DNA from: UBA1219 sp045601425
GTDB taxonomy: Bacteria; Bacteroidota; Bacteroidia; Bacteroidales; P3
NCBI GenBank assembly: GCA_045601425.1
Contig: JAZRZP010000040.1
Location: 1-64,000 of the forward strand
Reading direction: 5' to 3'
DNA length: 64,000 nt
Both the position numbers and the translations under genes were made by a program. Below, in pieces: positions 26,168 to 35,086 of the stretch; positions within the stretch are counted from its first letter, which is position 1, and the number at the start of each line of letters is the position of its first letter. Below the pieces are notes generated by a model, which had not been told where the DNA came from, searched no databases, and saw only the letters and a program-made list of their open reading frames with translations.

Positions 26168-27283
26168 ATGGAAACACTGCGGTTCAATTCATTCTTCACA
26201 CCAAAGAGCGACGAATACATATATGTTGAAAGTTCTTTCGACAGGAAAATAAACGAAAACATCAGGGAAAATCTCGACAGAATTTCCTCAACATTCGGGA
26301 AATGGGGAAAAAGGTTCATCTATATTCCGGAATTTCTGGAGAAATTCGACACGTCGCACGTCTTATACAATGCACCCCGCATCACACCAATGCAGTTGAA
26401 CGATTGGGAAAAACTGAAACCCACCGCCGAAGAAGTCTATTGGAACATAATCGGGGAAAACGCTCCCAAAGACATCCATTGCCTGATTGTAGGAGGGGAC
26501 AAGGGTTTTTCGACCATTGACCTGTCTGGCCAAGAAAACGCCGCCGACTTCTGTTGCAAATACATCACGGATTTAAACAATGTTTCTTATTCCGACCTCA
26601 GTGAAAGTACTGACAAACCAACGTTACAAGCAAACCGCATTACACTTTCGGCAATTGACGAAGGAGATATAATCAGGTATTCCACACTCAAAGATGATGT
26701 TTTGGAAGTACTGACAGAGACAGACTCCGCCGATCAAAATTTTCCCTATGAAGTAATGAAACTCGAAAACGAAATAAGGGAACGCATATCGAAAATGAGG
26801 GAACTCGGGGTGAACGAGCTGCTTATAAAATCGTTCTGCAAAAAGCTGGCATCGCCGGCAGAGAACAAACCCAGCAGGGTACACATTACAAAATACGGCA
26901 GAATTTTCCTTTCCGACTACAACGATATTGAAATAAAAATGACACCACTCGTAAAATCGGTGTATTTTCTGTTCCTGCGTTACCCCAACGGATTGTTTCT
27001 TAAAGATCTTGCAGACCACAGGGAAGAACTCACGGATTTCTACATCAGGCTGTCGAACCGTTTCGACATACAAAAACTCGAGGAAAGCATTGACAGTATT
27101 ACCGATTCTACAAAAAACTCCATCAACGAAAAATGTTCACGCATACGCGAAGCTTTCATTTCGCAAATCAGAGATGAGTTTGTGTTCCAATATTACATTT
27201 CGGGCGAACGCATGGAACCCAAAAAGATACTCATCAACAGAGAACTTGTTAGAGACGATTTCGGTATCCTGAACACACACTAA
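26168..27283 (+). CDS. Conserved unknown protein, partner of a divergent HTH gene
   Basis: 371 residues, cytosolic, charged, no signal or membrane helix. The C-terminal third (KMTPLVKSVYFLFLRYPNGLFLKDLADHREEL) looks like a winged-helix fold; the middle (VMKLENEIRERISKMRELGVNELLIKSFCKKL) is helical and probably coiled. I remember similar Bacteroidales proteins next to WYL-type HTH genes but no function. It has its own promoter and is followed by a strong terminator at 27429-27459. A DNA- or RNA-binding role is a guess. Confidence 0.75.
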   Translation: METLRFNSFFTPKSDEYIYVESSFDRKINENIRENLDRISSTFGKWGKRFIYIPEFLEKFDTSHVLYNAPRITPMQLNDWEKLKPTAEEVYWNIIGENAPKDIHCLIVGGDKGFSTIDLSGQENAADFCCKYITDLNNVSYSDLSESTDKPTLQANRITLSAIDEGDIIRYSTLKDDVLEVLTETDSADQNFPYEVMKLENEIRERISKMRELGVNELLIKSFCKKLASPAENKPSRVHITKYGRIFLSDYNDIEIKMTPLVKSVYFLFLRYPNGLFLKDLADHREELTDFYIRLSNRFDIQKLEESIDSITDSTKNSINEKCSRIREAFISQIRDEFVFQYYISGERMEPKKILINRELVRDDFGILNTH

Positions 27284-27290
27284 ACACTTT

Positions 27291-27379
27291 GTTCCATGAT
27301 ATTTAGGCAATTTTGAGGGTATTTTGCCAGCAAATTCACCATAAACGGTATTTTTTCAGCAAATACCTTGTTCCATGAT
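27291..27379 (+). repeat. Two copies of a 13-bp dispersed motif
   Basis: TTGTTCCATGATA occurs at 27291-27303 and again at 27368-27380 (each followed by a base and TTA). Variants lie at 14035, 23547, 23676, 23779, 27477 and 34407, all in gaps between genes. Function unknown. Confidence 0.6.
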
Positions 27380-27428
27380 ACTTACATCGTTTTTTCCAAT
27401 AAAAAAAACGCAGCAACATAACAAAAAA

Positions 27429-27459
27429 AATCCAAGCTTCGGTTGCTTGGATTTTTTTA
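27429..27459. terminator. Bidirectional terminator
   Basis: Stem AATCCAAGC/GCTTGGATT with a TTCGGTT loop, flanked by eight A on one side and seven T on the other. It can stop transcription of the plus gene ending at 27283 and of mnmG coming from the right. Confidence 0.85.
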
Positions 27460-27503
27460 TTCAAAAATACATAAGTATCTTATTCCATGAACTTTAAAAA
27501 CAT

Positions 27504-27519
27504 TGTTCCACGTGAAACA
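27504..27519. other. parS site (exact 16-bp palindrome)
   Basis: TGTTCCACGTGAAACA, identical to the classical ParB-binding parS consensus, 22 bp past the mnmG stop. ParB-bound parS sites cluster near the replication origin in most bacteria. Confidence 0.88.
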
Positions 27520-27541
27520 GCCGCCTTTTCCGCTGCAAAAT

Positions 27542-29419
27542 TCACCTATTAAGATAAATTATCAGGACCGAAATGTCGGCCGGAGAAACCCCGCTTATAC
27601 GCGAGGCCTGCCCTATTGTCTTCGGCTTCATCTTGGTAAGTTTTTCGCGAGCCTCGTACGAAAGCGACAGCAAGGAGAAATAATCAAAATCATCGCGCAA
27701 TGGAAGATTTTCATACTTCAGAATCTTACCGGCTATATCCTGCTCCTTGTCGATATAGTTCTGGTACTTCAGCAGCACTTCGGCATATTCCAAAGTTTCT
27801 TTCCTGAACTCTTCAGGAATTTCATTTAAGGTAGCTTTCAAACTTTCTGAAACGGAAATCAAATCTTCGATATGCAACTGTGGCCGCAACAGCAACGACA
27901 AAAGTTTCACTTTCTGGTCGATGGAAGGAGTCTCGTGGTTTTCAAGCATGACATTGACTTCCGAAGGCAACACAGATGTGTTTTTTACACAATCCATGAG
28001 GAGAGAAGAATTTTTCAATTTCTGTTCTACCCTGCGCATACGTTCATCGGAAGCCAGACCCATTTCGTGCGAAAGAGGCGTAAGACGCACGTCAGCATTA
28101 TCCTGTCTCAAGAGAATACGGTATTCGGCACGGGAAGTAAACATTCTGTACGGTTCGTCGACACCTTTTGTGACAAGGTCGTCAATCAGCACTCCAATAT
28201 ATGATTGTGTCCGGTTCATGACAAACGAAGGTTTCCCTTTGATCTTCATGGCGGCGTTGATACCAGCCACAAGACCCTGCGAAGCTGCTTCCTCGTAACC
28301 GGTAGTTCCGTTTATCTGACCTGCAAAATACAGATTTTCAACGCTTTTGGTCTCCAAGGTGTATGCGAGCTGCGTTGGTGGAAAGTAATCGTATTCAATG
28401 GCATAGCCCGGCTTGAATATTTCAGCGTTTTCGAAGCCACGAATCGAGTGCAGTGCCTGCAATTGGACTTCGAGTGGCAAAGAAGACGAAAAACCGTTAA
28501 GGTAATACGAATTACTGTTCCACCCTTCGGGCTCCACGAAAAGCTGATGCTTGTCCTTTCCGGCAAAACGTTCTATCTTATCCTCAATTGAAGGGCAGTA
28601 CCTCGGTCCGACACCTTTTATACGTCCCGTAAACATGGGAGATTTATCGAAACCTGTGCGTAAGATATCATGAGTCTGCAAATTTGTATAAGCAAGGAAG
28701 CATGAACGCTGCTGTTTAATTTCAGGCGTGTCGGTAAAGGAAAATTTTCCTGCTTTTTCATCACCCTTCTGCTCGACAAGGACAGAAAAATCTATCGTAC
28801 GTCCGTCAACCCGCACTGGAGTTCCGGTTTTGAGGCGGGCCACTTCGAATCCGAGATTTTTCAACTGGTCGGAAAGTCCTTGTGCAGGAAATTCGCCAAT
28901 TCGTCCGCCGGTAAAGGAATTTTCACCTATATGAATTTTCCCGTTCAGGAAAGTTCCGTTTGTAAGGATTACTGCTTTGGCTGGAATTTCGATACCCAAT
29001 CGGGTAACGACTCCGGTTGCCAGATTATTTTCGGTTTTTATGGCCACCACTTCATCCTGCCAGAGTGAGAGATTGGGCGTGTTTTCCAAGATTTTTCGCC
29101 AAGTTTGCGAAAAACGTATTTTATCGGCTTGAGCACGGGGACTCCACATGGCAGGACCCTTGGAAAGGTTGAGCATTCGGAACTGAATCATGGTATTATC
29201 GGTAACGATACCCGAGTATCCGCCGAGGGCGTCAATTTCGCGAACGATCTGACCTTTGGCCACGCCACCCATTGCAGGGTTACACGACATCTGGCAGATG
29301 GTGTCCAGATTCTGAGTTACCAGCAAAGTTTTCATACCGAGGTTGGCTGATACGGCTGCCGCTTCGGCACCTGCATGCCCCCCTCCTACTACTACAATTT
29401 CATATTCTTTCCAAACCAT
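27542..29419 (-). CDS. mnmG: tRNA uridine-5-carboxymethylaminomethyl synthesis enzyme MnmG
   Basis: FAD enzyme that, with MnmE, modifies U34 of several tRNAs. The 625 residues open with the FAD loop VVGGGHAGAEAA, contain CNPAMGGVAKGQIVREIDALGG, QVEGTTGYEEAASQG-like INGTTGYEEAASQG, and the MnmG C-terminal domain ending RISGVSPADISVLIIYL. Full length. It ends the minus-strand run DUF4175 - RsbW-like - ybeY - mnmG and has an exact parS palindrome on each side, an arrangement that suggests closeness to the origin, where gidA/mnmG often lies. Confidence 0.97.
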   Translation of the reverse strand: MVWKEYEIVVVGGGHAGAEAAAVSANLGMKTLLVTQNLDTICQMSCNPAMGGVAKGQIVREIDALGGYSGIVTDNTMIQFRMLNLSKGPAMWSPRAQADKIRFSQTWRKILENTPNLSLWQDEVVAIKTENNLATGVVTRLGIEIPAKAVILTNGTFLNGKIHIGENSFTGGRIGEFPAQGLSDQLKNLGFEVARLKTGTPVRVDGRTIDFSVLVEQKGDEKAGKFSFTDTPEIKQQRSCFLAYTNLQTHDILRTGFDKSPMFTGRIKGVGPRYCPSIEDKIERFAGKDKHQLFVEPEGWNSNSYYLNGFSSSLPLEVQLQALHSIRGFENAEIFKPGYAIEYDYFPPTQLAYTLETKSVENLYFAGQINGTTGYEEAASQGLVAGINAAMKIKGKPSFVMNRTQSYIGVLIDDLVTKGVDEPYRMFTSRAEYRILLRQDNADVRLTPLSHEMGLASDERMRRVEQKLKNSSLLMDCVKNTSVLPSEVNVMLENHETPSIDQKVKLLSLLLRPQLHIEDLISVSESLKATLNEIPEEFRKETLEYAEVLLKYQNYIDKEQDIAGKILKYENLPLRDDFDYFSLLSLSYEAREKLTKMKPKTIGQASRISGVSPADISVLIIYLNR

Positions 29420-29482
29420 TTTTCAGCGTCTATTTTTATTCAGATTTTCCGAACATCTTTATTACAACAGGTTTTCCGGTTG

Positions 29483-29498
29483 TGTTCCACGTGAAACA
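29483..29498. other. parS site (exact 16-bp palindrome)
   Basis: TGTTCCACGTGAAACA between ybeY and mnmG, identical to the copy at 27504-27519; the two are about 2 kb apart. Confidence 0.88.
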
Positions 29499-29500
29499 TT

Positions 29501-29923
29501 TTATATTTCTTCAAAAACATTCAGCGCATCATCTTCCTTGGCACGCATGCTTTTTGCTTCAGAGTCGGTCTTGTCCTTGTTGCCCAAAAGATGCAAAACG
29601 CCATGAATCATCACTCTGTGCAGTTCCTGTTCAAAAGGCAGTCCGAATTTTTCAGCATTCTCCCCCACCCTATCCACACTTATCAGTATGTCGCCGGAAA
29701 TCACATCACCATCAACATAGTCAAAAGTGATGATGTCGGTATAGGTGTCGTGATTGAGGTAAGTCTGGTTCACCTCCAGAATATGTTCATCGTCGCAAAA
29801 AAGATAACTTATCTCCCCCGTTTTTTTATTTTGGAGTTCAATAACTTTTTTTATCCAGTTTTTCAGTCTTGTCTTTTCCTTAAGAGAAAATTTTATACCG
29901 TTGTTCGAAAAATTTATTGCCAT
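29501..29923 (-). CDS. ybeY: Endoribonuclease YbeY (16S rRNA maturation)
   Basis: Zinc endoribonuclease for 16S rRNA 3'-end processing and ribosome quality control. The 140-residue protein carries VMIHGVLHLLGNKDKTDSEAKSMRAKED. The first two metal histidines (HGVLH) are present, but the third histidine of the usual GYDH is replaced (GNKDK), as I recall for Bacteroidetes YbeY. It stops 3 bp before a parS site and lies between the membrane protein gene and mnmG. Confidence 0.9.
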   Translation of the reverse strand: MAINFSNNGIKFSLKEKTRLKNWIKKVIELQNKKTGEISYLFCDDEHILEVNQTYLNHDTYTDIITFDYVDGDVISGDILISVDRVGENAEKFGLPFEQELHRVMIHGVLHLLGNKDKTDSEAKSMRAKEDDALNVFEEI

Positions 29924-30087
29924 AACGTGTTTTTTTGTCCAAATCGATTTTCAGACCGTTTCCCCTGATATAGTATTTTTAATATAAAATATTGATAATC
30001 AAGTATTTATATGGTTTTTCAAGTATTATTCCTCAATTTCCCTGCGATAAAAAACATAATACGGTCAGTTAATCGGATAAATTCAAA

Positions 30088-30285
30088 TTATTTTGAGTTA
30101 TCATCCTGATTTTCGTCAGGATTTTTTTCTTCAAAAAGCGAAAGTCCGAGACATGTAAGTCCGGCAGCAAGCATAAGCGAAAAAACCTTGTTATCTATTT
30201 CAAGATTCAAGGTCGCCAGAATACCGACAAGAAGTCCCAATAGTATTCCTAAAATTTTTAATATTTTACTAAAAACAGATGTCAT
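30088..30285 (-). CDS. Small membrane protein
   Basis: 65 residues from the ATG at 30283-30285 (MTSVFSKILKILGILLG); a longer reading adds 11 residues. Two hydrophobic helices (about 8-26 and 33-50) and an acidic tail FEEKNPDENQDDNSK. No family recognised. It lies after the terminator of the RsbW-like gene, so it needs its own promoter, which I do not see clearly. Confidence 0.6.
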   Translation of the reverse strand: MTSVFSKILKILGILLGLLVGILATLNLEIDNKVFSLMLAAGLTCLGLSLFEEKNPDENQDDNSK

Positions 30286-30302
30286 ATTAATATTTTTCAG
30301 AA

Positions 30303-30334
30303 AAGAAAAAGCGACCAACCGAAAGTTGCTCGCT
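30303..30334 (-). terminator. Terminator after the RsbW-like gene
   Basis: On the minus strand a hairpin with arms AGCGAGCAAC/GTTGGTCGCT (one mismatch, loop TTTCG) is followed by TTTTCTTTT, 24 bp past the stop at 30358. Confidence 0.75.
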
Positions 30335-30357
30335 TGTGTGAATTTTTAATTTATTTT

Positions 30358-30810
30358 TCAAGCGTTGACTTTTTTTACTGAATAGAAATTTTTAAGAGTG
30401 GCCACGCGTTCAATGTATTCAGATTTTTCAATGCCCTGAATTTGGAAAGCGAGGCACACTGTTCTTCCACCGTTGGTGAATGTACAGGAGTCCGACAAAG
30501 TACGCATCATAAAAATACCGGTGCCGTCTTCGCCCATTGGAAAATCGTTATATTTCTGAAAATCAAAGCCTTTACCTTCATCTTCAACAGTGAAGGCTAT
30601 ACCGCCTTTAACTCGAGAACACGAAACGACAACCTTTTTGCCGGGGTTAGAATTATTGCCGTGAACAATTGCATTTTCAACAGCCTGCAACACGGCCATA
30701 GAGATTGTACCGAAATAATTATTGCAGTTATTCTCGGCACAAACAGCATCGATAAATGCTTCAACCTTGGTCATGTTTTCAATAACCGATTGTATTACAA
30801 CAGATTCCAT
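30358..30810 (-). CDS. RsbW/SpoIIAB-like ATP-binding (anti-sigma kinase type) protein
   Basis: GHKL-fold ATPase of 150 residues: N box ENAIVHGNN, G1 box DEGKGFD, G2 box GTGIFMMRTL. The fold is that of anti-sigma serine kinases, but no sigma factor or anti-anti-sigma gene lies next to it. A conserved position near ybeY and mnmG in Bacteroidales is known to me, the role is not. It has its own TATCTTTG box at 30838-30845. Confidence 0.88.
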   Translation of the reverse strand: MESVVIQSVIENMTKVEAFIDAVCAENNCNNYFGTISMAVLQAVENAIVHGNNSNPGKKVVVSCSRVKGGIAFTVEDEGKGFDFQKYNDFPMGEDGTGIFMMRTLSDSCTFTNGGRTVCLAFQIQGIEKSEYIERVATLKNFYSVKKVNA

Positions 30811-30837
30811 AAAACAACATGTTTATATAATACATGG

Positions 30838-30845
30838 CAAAGATA
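30838..30845 (-). promoter_or_regulatory. Promoter -7 box TATCTTTG
   Basis: Minus-strand box 28 bp before the RsbW-like start, in the gap after the DUF4175 gene. Confidence 0.75.
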
Positions 30846-30898
30846 CGATTTTTTTTGCGTTTTACCAAATTTAAATCACTATTCTTGTTTTCCGGCAA

Positions 30899-33800
30899 TC
30901 ATTTAGTTCCATAAAAATACTCGTTCACTTTCTGACGGTAATAATCGGTAAACGATGGGGGAGGAGTTTGCAATATTTGTATTTCCTTGTTTTTCAACTT
31001 GTTATATTTTTCCAAATCGGGTTTGGAAATCTGCTGGAACTCGGTGGCCTCGGTACTTTCGCGACGTTCTTCCTTTTCCCGCTGCATTTGTGCTTTTTCG
31101 TGTTCCAGAAGACGTGTCATGATTTGTTGCTGCCGCAAGATGGTCTGACCTGTAATTGTCTTGTTAACAAGTTCTGTTTCAGTTTGTTCCATTTTATTCA
31201 ATATATCATCAAGTTCTTTTCCGGATTTTCCGCCCGACTGTTGTTTCAATTCTTCAGCAAATTTCTGCATCATGCGGCGAATCTGTTCCTGCTGTGCAGC
31301 CATTCGTGCAAACTGTTCACTGTATTGAGATCCAAGCTTTTGCCCTTTGTTGGAATTTTTGCCTTCCATCTGCTTTTTCAAAGCTTCCATCTGTTTGTTC
31401 AAGGCATCTTGAAGCTGTTTCATGGTTTTTGGCGATGGTTTCTTGCCCGAGGAGCCCTGCGACGGTTTATCGCAACTACCTGATTTCTTGCAGCTTCCCA
31501 TCTTTTTCCGGCTGTTGTCCTTTCTCATCTGTGCCTGCATGTTATCCAGAGATTCGGCAAGAAGCAATGCGAGATTGTTGAGTGACGTAACAGTATATTG
31601 CATTGATTTTGAAGCAGTTGTGTTTCTGTTATTTTTGTAGAAGCTCTGATTCATGCGAAGCAAATCCCTGAGTGATGAGGTTATGTTGGTGTTCACCGTT
31701 GAAACATTTTTCGAAATCATGGAGGCGACCTTTATCTGTCGTTTTGCCAATTTCCGCAGAGAATCATCGATGGCGGAAAAATCTGATTTTATGCGGTTCT
31801 GATTGTTTATAATATTCTGATATTTAACATCTTGTATCAATGTTAAGTTTAAGGATTTTATCAAATCCTCCTGATTGAAAGAGAGAGTTACAATATTTTT
31901 CAGCAAACGGCGTATGGTTTCCACATCTTCGGCAAGGTCTTCCTGTTCCATTTCCTGCATGCTTTGCGAAAGCTGTTCTGAAAGTTTTTCCAAATCGTCG
32001 GCAGCAGATTTCTGCTGTTGTGAAGCATTTTTGTTCTTGCCTTTCCGGAGGCTGCCTTCTGCCTCATTCTGTTTTATATCTATCTGGTTTTCAAGGTTTT
32101 TGTCACGCTTCAGGGTAGGAGAGTCCTCAAGTTTGTCAAGTTGCTGCTGAACCTTGTCGAGCGAATTTTTGAGATTCTGAAATTCCTGATTGAGCCGCTG
32201 CTGCTCTTTGAGAATATTGTCGGCATCCTTTTTGGCGTTTTTTTCTGTTTCTTCCGACAGAGAGCGCTGTTTTTCAGCGAGATCCGAGGCTTTTTTAATG
32301 GCATTTTCCATGCTCTTTTCGGCCTCAAGTCGCTTCATAAGTTCAAGATTCTGATCCAGCTGCTTTTCTATATCGTCATTTTTGAGCTTCATGTTTTCGA
32401 GAGATTCCTGCAAAGCCTTCTTGTCCACATCGTTCAGAAGTTTCTCCATTTCATCCATCATTTCCTTCATCTCATCGGACATAAGTTTGTCATAAAGGCG
32501 TTCCAATTCCATTTGTTTTTTCATAATTGCCTCATTCTGTTCACGATACTGTTCCTGCAACATATTGTTCCGATGAATCTGTTCCTGCATTCTGGCAATA
32601 TTTTCTTTCAGCTGCCTCTGCTTTTTTGCCAATTCTTCAATCTGTTTTCTGTCCTGCCATGTAAGTTCTTTCTTGTCAAGAAGCTTACGCATCAGATCGG
32701 TAATTTCCTGCTGTGTTTTCTGTATTTCGGAAATCGACTGACCATTGTCTCGTTCAATGTCTGAAATGTTTTTATCTATCTGATTTTGAATCTCTTGCTC
32801 GGTTGGAACTTCAATCTTGAAAATCTGTGACTTTGCCGATTTCGGTCCGTGTACACCATCATTGTCCCAAACCTCGAAATAGTATTCAATCTCGTCACCT
32901 GCGGATATTTCCAAATCCTTGAGATTCAACGAATAGTAAAAATCGTACGAATTTATGCCCTTGGGCAGAGGTATTTCATATAATTTACTGATTTTCCGTG
33001 AGTTGTCGGAAGAATTGGTTTTAGAAAAAGAGAATACCAGTTTTGAAAAACCGTAGTCATCCTTTATCTGCCCCCTGAACAGAACCTTGTCGTTCAGCAT
33101 GGAATCCCGTACTTCCGAAACGGCAATCAGCGGACTGAGGTCTGGAATCACCGAGACTGTATAAAATATTGTATCTGAGTTTTTTACAAATTCATTTGAA
33201 GTAAAAATGCCATAACTGAAACTTCGCATGAGGCGACAGGATTTAGAAAAAATGCCGTTCCCTTCCCTATCGAGCGGTTTTGACAGAGAATCGGCTACAA
33301 AAAACATGCTACCGACATTTTTCGTTTTGAAAACCCATTTCGCGACAGTTCCCTCGGGAACCGAAAAATCGCCGATATTGGAGAGTGTTTCCGGCTGTTT
33401 CTGAGTATAAGCCGGATAAGAGAGATGCAGCGTGAAATTCTGCAAGGCTGGCTTTGGAATCATCTGTAATTCAAATTCTTGCGAAGATACTCCAGCTGCT
33501 TCAAAATGGAAATTCTGTGATTTCTGCACATTGGCAAATTTGTATGCAAAAGTGGTTTTTGCAACTTTCTGCATTTTTCGGGCAATGCCTCCAACAACGA
33601 CGGAAACCTCATCGGGAACAGATCTTCCCACAACTTCAACCTGCAAGTCAAAATCCTGATACTGAAGAACTTGCAATGAATCCGAATTTATTTTGTAGGA
33701 AAACGGTGCTGGTTTTTCGTAAAAAACGGAATAGTTGATGATTCTCTGTGAGGAATCCCGTATTACAGAAGGAAAGACAATAAGAAGCAAAACGATGATT

Positions 33801-34285
33801 GTAAGAGGGATAAGTGCATATTTAAGGTATTTTCTGTTGTTTTTCAGGTTTACTGCCGCATGGAAGGGAATAGGGGAGAGGGCTTGTGTTTTCTGCTCTA
33901 TTCCGGCAAGCAGGAGTTCGGAATTTCCTGACTTTGCCATTTCCTGCAACTGCAACAGATTGAGCAACTTATCGCTGACTTCGGGGAAATGACGGCCAAT
34001 TATCACGGCAGCCTGTTCGTAGGAAATACACCGTCCGATGCGGTGCATCTTCGCCAAAGGTATTGCCACAAATCGCACTAAACAAAACAGGAAAAACACT
34101 GCGTAAAACCAGAAAAACACTGTCCGCACAAGCGTGGAAAAATACCCGAAATATTCCAGAATCACCATGAGAAGGAACAGCACAAGCAGTGCCGAAACAG
34201 TGTAAATTCCACCCCTGATGAGCTGATTCTTATAGTATTTGCGAATAAACGCATCTAACTTCGATATTATGACTCCGTTTTCCAA
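30899..34285 (-). CDS. Large DUF4175 coiled-coil membrane protein
   Basis: 1128 residues, unknown function. Three hydrophobic segments near the N-terminus (about 24-44, 53-75 and 153-170) anchor it in the inner membrane; a beta-rich region follows (200-500), then very long coiled coils rich in Gln, Lys and Glu (about 500-900) and a Lys/Gln-rich end. The start codon is TTG at 34283-34285: there is no nearby in-frame ATG, and the promoter box at 34317-34324 places the start of transcription about 25 bases upstream. It heads the conserved block leading to mnmG. Confidence 0.88.
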   Translation of the reverse strand: MENGVIISKLDAFIRKYYKNQLIRGGIYTVSALLVLFLLMVILEYFGYFSTLVRTVFFWFYAVFFLFCLVRFVAIPLAKMHRIGRCISYEQAAVIIGRHFPEVSDKLLNLLQLQEMAKSGNSELLLAGIEQKTQALSPIPFHAAVNLKNNRKYLKYALIPLTIIVLLLIVFPSVIRDSSQRIINYSVFYEKPAPFSYKINSDSLQVLQYQDFDLQVEVVGRSVPDEVSVVVGGIARKMQKVAKTTFAYKFANVQKSQNFHFEAAGVSSQEFELQMIPKPALQNFTLHLSYPAYTQKQPETLSNIGDFSVPEGTVAKWVFKTKNVGSMFFVADSLSKPLDREGNGIFSKSCRLMRSFSYGIFTSNEFVKNSDTIFYTVSVIPDLSPLIAVSEVRDSMLNDKVLFRGQIKDDYGFSKLVFSFSKTNSSDNSRKISKLYEIPLPKGINSYDFYYSLNLKDLEISAGDEIEYYFEVWDNDGVHGPKSAKSQIFKIEVPTEQEIQNQIDKNISDIERDNGQSISEIQKTQQEITDLMRKLLDKKELTWQDRKQIEELAKKQRQLKENIARMQEQIHRNNMLQEQYREQNEAIMKKQMELERLYDKLMSDEMKEMMDEMEKLLNDVDKKALQESLENMKLKNDDIEKQLDQNLELMKRLEAEKSMENAIKKASDLAEKQRSLSEETEKNAKKDADNILKEQQRLNQEFQNLKNSLDKVQQQLDKLEDSPTLKRDKNLENQIDIKQNEAEGSLRKGKNKNASQQQKSAADDLEKLSEQLSQSMQEMEQEDLAEDVETIRRLLKNIVTLSFNQEDLIKSLNLTLIQDVKYQNIINNQNRIKSDFSAIDDSLRKLAKRQIKVASMISKNVSTVNTNITSSLRDLLRMNQSFYKNNRNTTASKSMQYTVTSLNNLALLLAESLDNMQAQMRKDNSRKKMGSCKKSGSCDKPSQGSSGKKPSPKTMKQLQDALNKQMEALKKQMEGKNSNKGQKLGSQYSEQFARMAAQQEQIRRMMQKFAEELKQQSGGKSGKELDDILNKMEQTETELVNKTITGQTILRQQQIMTRLLEHEKAQMQREKEERRESTEATEFQQISKPDLEKYNKLKNKEIQILQTPPPSFTDYYRQKVNEYFYGTK

Positions 34286-34316
34286 AATACACGTTTTTCT
34301 GCAGTCTCCAAAACTG

Positions 34317-34324
34317 CAAAATTA
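34317..34324 (-). promoter_or_regulatory. DUF4175 promoter -7 box TAATTTTG
   Basis: Minus-strand TAnnTTTG box 32 bp before the TTG start; it supports that unusual start. Confidence 0.65.
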
Positions 34325-34413
34325 CGAATTTTATTGCAGAAAAGACAGGTCTTTACGGAAAATTTTCAACCTTCTCACTTTGAAAAAAACACCGGAAACG
34401 GACAGAATGTCCC

Positions 34414-34446
34414 ATGATAATCGAACGTAAAACTTTCGATTATCAT
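34414..34446. repeat. Perfect 12-bp inverted repeat
   Basis: ATGATAATCGAA and TTCGATTATCAT flank a 9-base loop between the zinc-ribbon gene and DUF4175. There is no clean T run on the minus side, so it may be a weak terminator or an RNA-processing hairpin. Its left arm overlaps a copy of the dispersed CCATGATA motif. Confidence 0.65.
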
Positions 34447-34459
34447 AAGTTTTTAAATA

Positions 34460-34942
34460 CTAATATGCTAAATTACAATAGTTTAAAATCCCAGGGAAAG
34501 AAATTGAAAGAACCATAACAATGAATGCTATTCCAATTAATATCATACCGATGACAGCTGTTTTTTTAGGTTGCTTGAACAGTCCGATAATTGAAAATAC
34601 CAATGCTAAAACAAAAAGAGGAAACAACATCATAATCCAAAAAGAAAGAGAAACAACACTGGAATTAGAATAACCCGAAATTAAAAAAGATACTATTTCA
34701 TTAACCATTACACACATAGAGAAAAACAAAGATAATATAGACATAATAATGCCAACCTTACCAAATCCGTTGGATTTTTTCTCCTGAACAGCATCGGAGA
34801 CTTTGACGCCAGCCGGTTCCGAATCAGACACAACTGTATGTGGTGCTTGCTCATTGATTTCAACTGGTGCACCGCAATGCGGACAACTTTTTGCACGGTC
34901 ACTTACTTGGTTTTTACATTCAGGACAGATAATTAATGACAT
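34460..34942 (-). CDS. Zinc-ribbon membrane protein
   Basis: 160 residues. The N-terminus holds a zinc ribbon with two CxxC pairs (IICPECKNQ and SCPHCGAPV), then a charged linker and three hydrophobic helices (about 58-80, 92-118 and 126-155), as in zinc-ribbon/DUF4190-type proteins. Likely an inner-membrane protein with a cytosolic zinc ribbon; function unknown. A minus-strand TAATTTTG box lies at 35007-35014. Confidence 0.82.
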   Translation of the reverse strand: MSLIICPECKNQVSDRAKSCPHCGAPVEINEQAPHTVVSDSEPAGVKVSDAVQEKKSNGFGKVGIIMSILSLFFSMCVMVNEIVSFLISGYSNSSVVSLSFWIMMLFPLFVLALVFSIIGLFKQPKKTAVIGMILIGIAFIVMVLSISFPGILNYCNLAY

Positions 34943-35006
34943 GATTTTATGTATTTTAATATTTCAACACTTTTTTCTAAGCCACAAACAAAGGCTTATC
35001 AGGATA

Positions 35007-35014
35007 CAAAATTA
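35007..35014 (-). promoter_or_regulatory. Zinc-ribbon gene promoter -7 box TAATTTTG
   Basis: Minus-strand box 65 bp before the start; back to back with the plus-strand box at 35066. Confidence 0.6.
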
Positions 35015-35065
35015 CGAAATTTTTGGAAATCCGGCAAATTTTTTTCATTTCTCGGCAAAAAAACG

Positions 35066-35073
35066 TATCTTTG
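35066..35073 (+). promoter_or_regulatory. SDR gene promoter -7 box TATCTTTG
   Basis: Exact box 14 bp before the chosen ATG at 35087; it shows that any longer N-terminal reading is not translated. Confidence 0.75.
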
Positions 35074-35086
35074 CACAAATTTTAAC

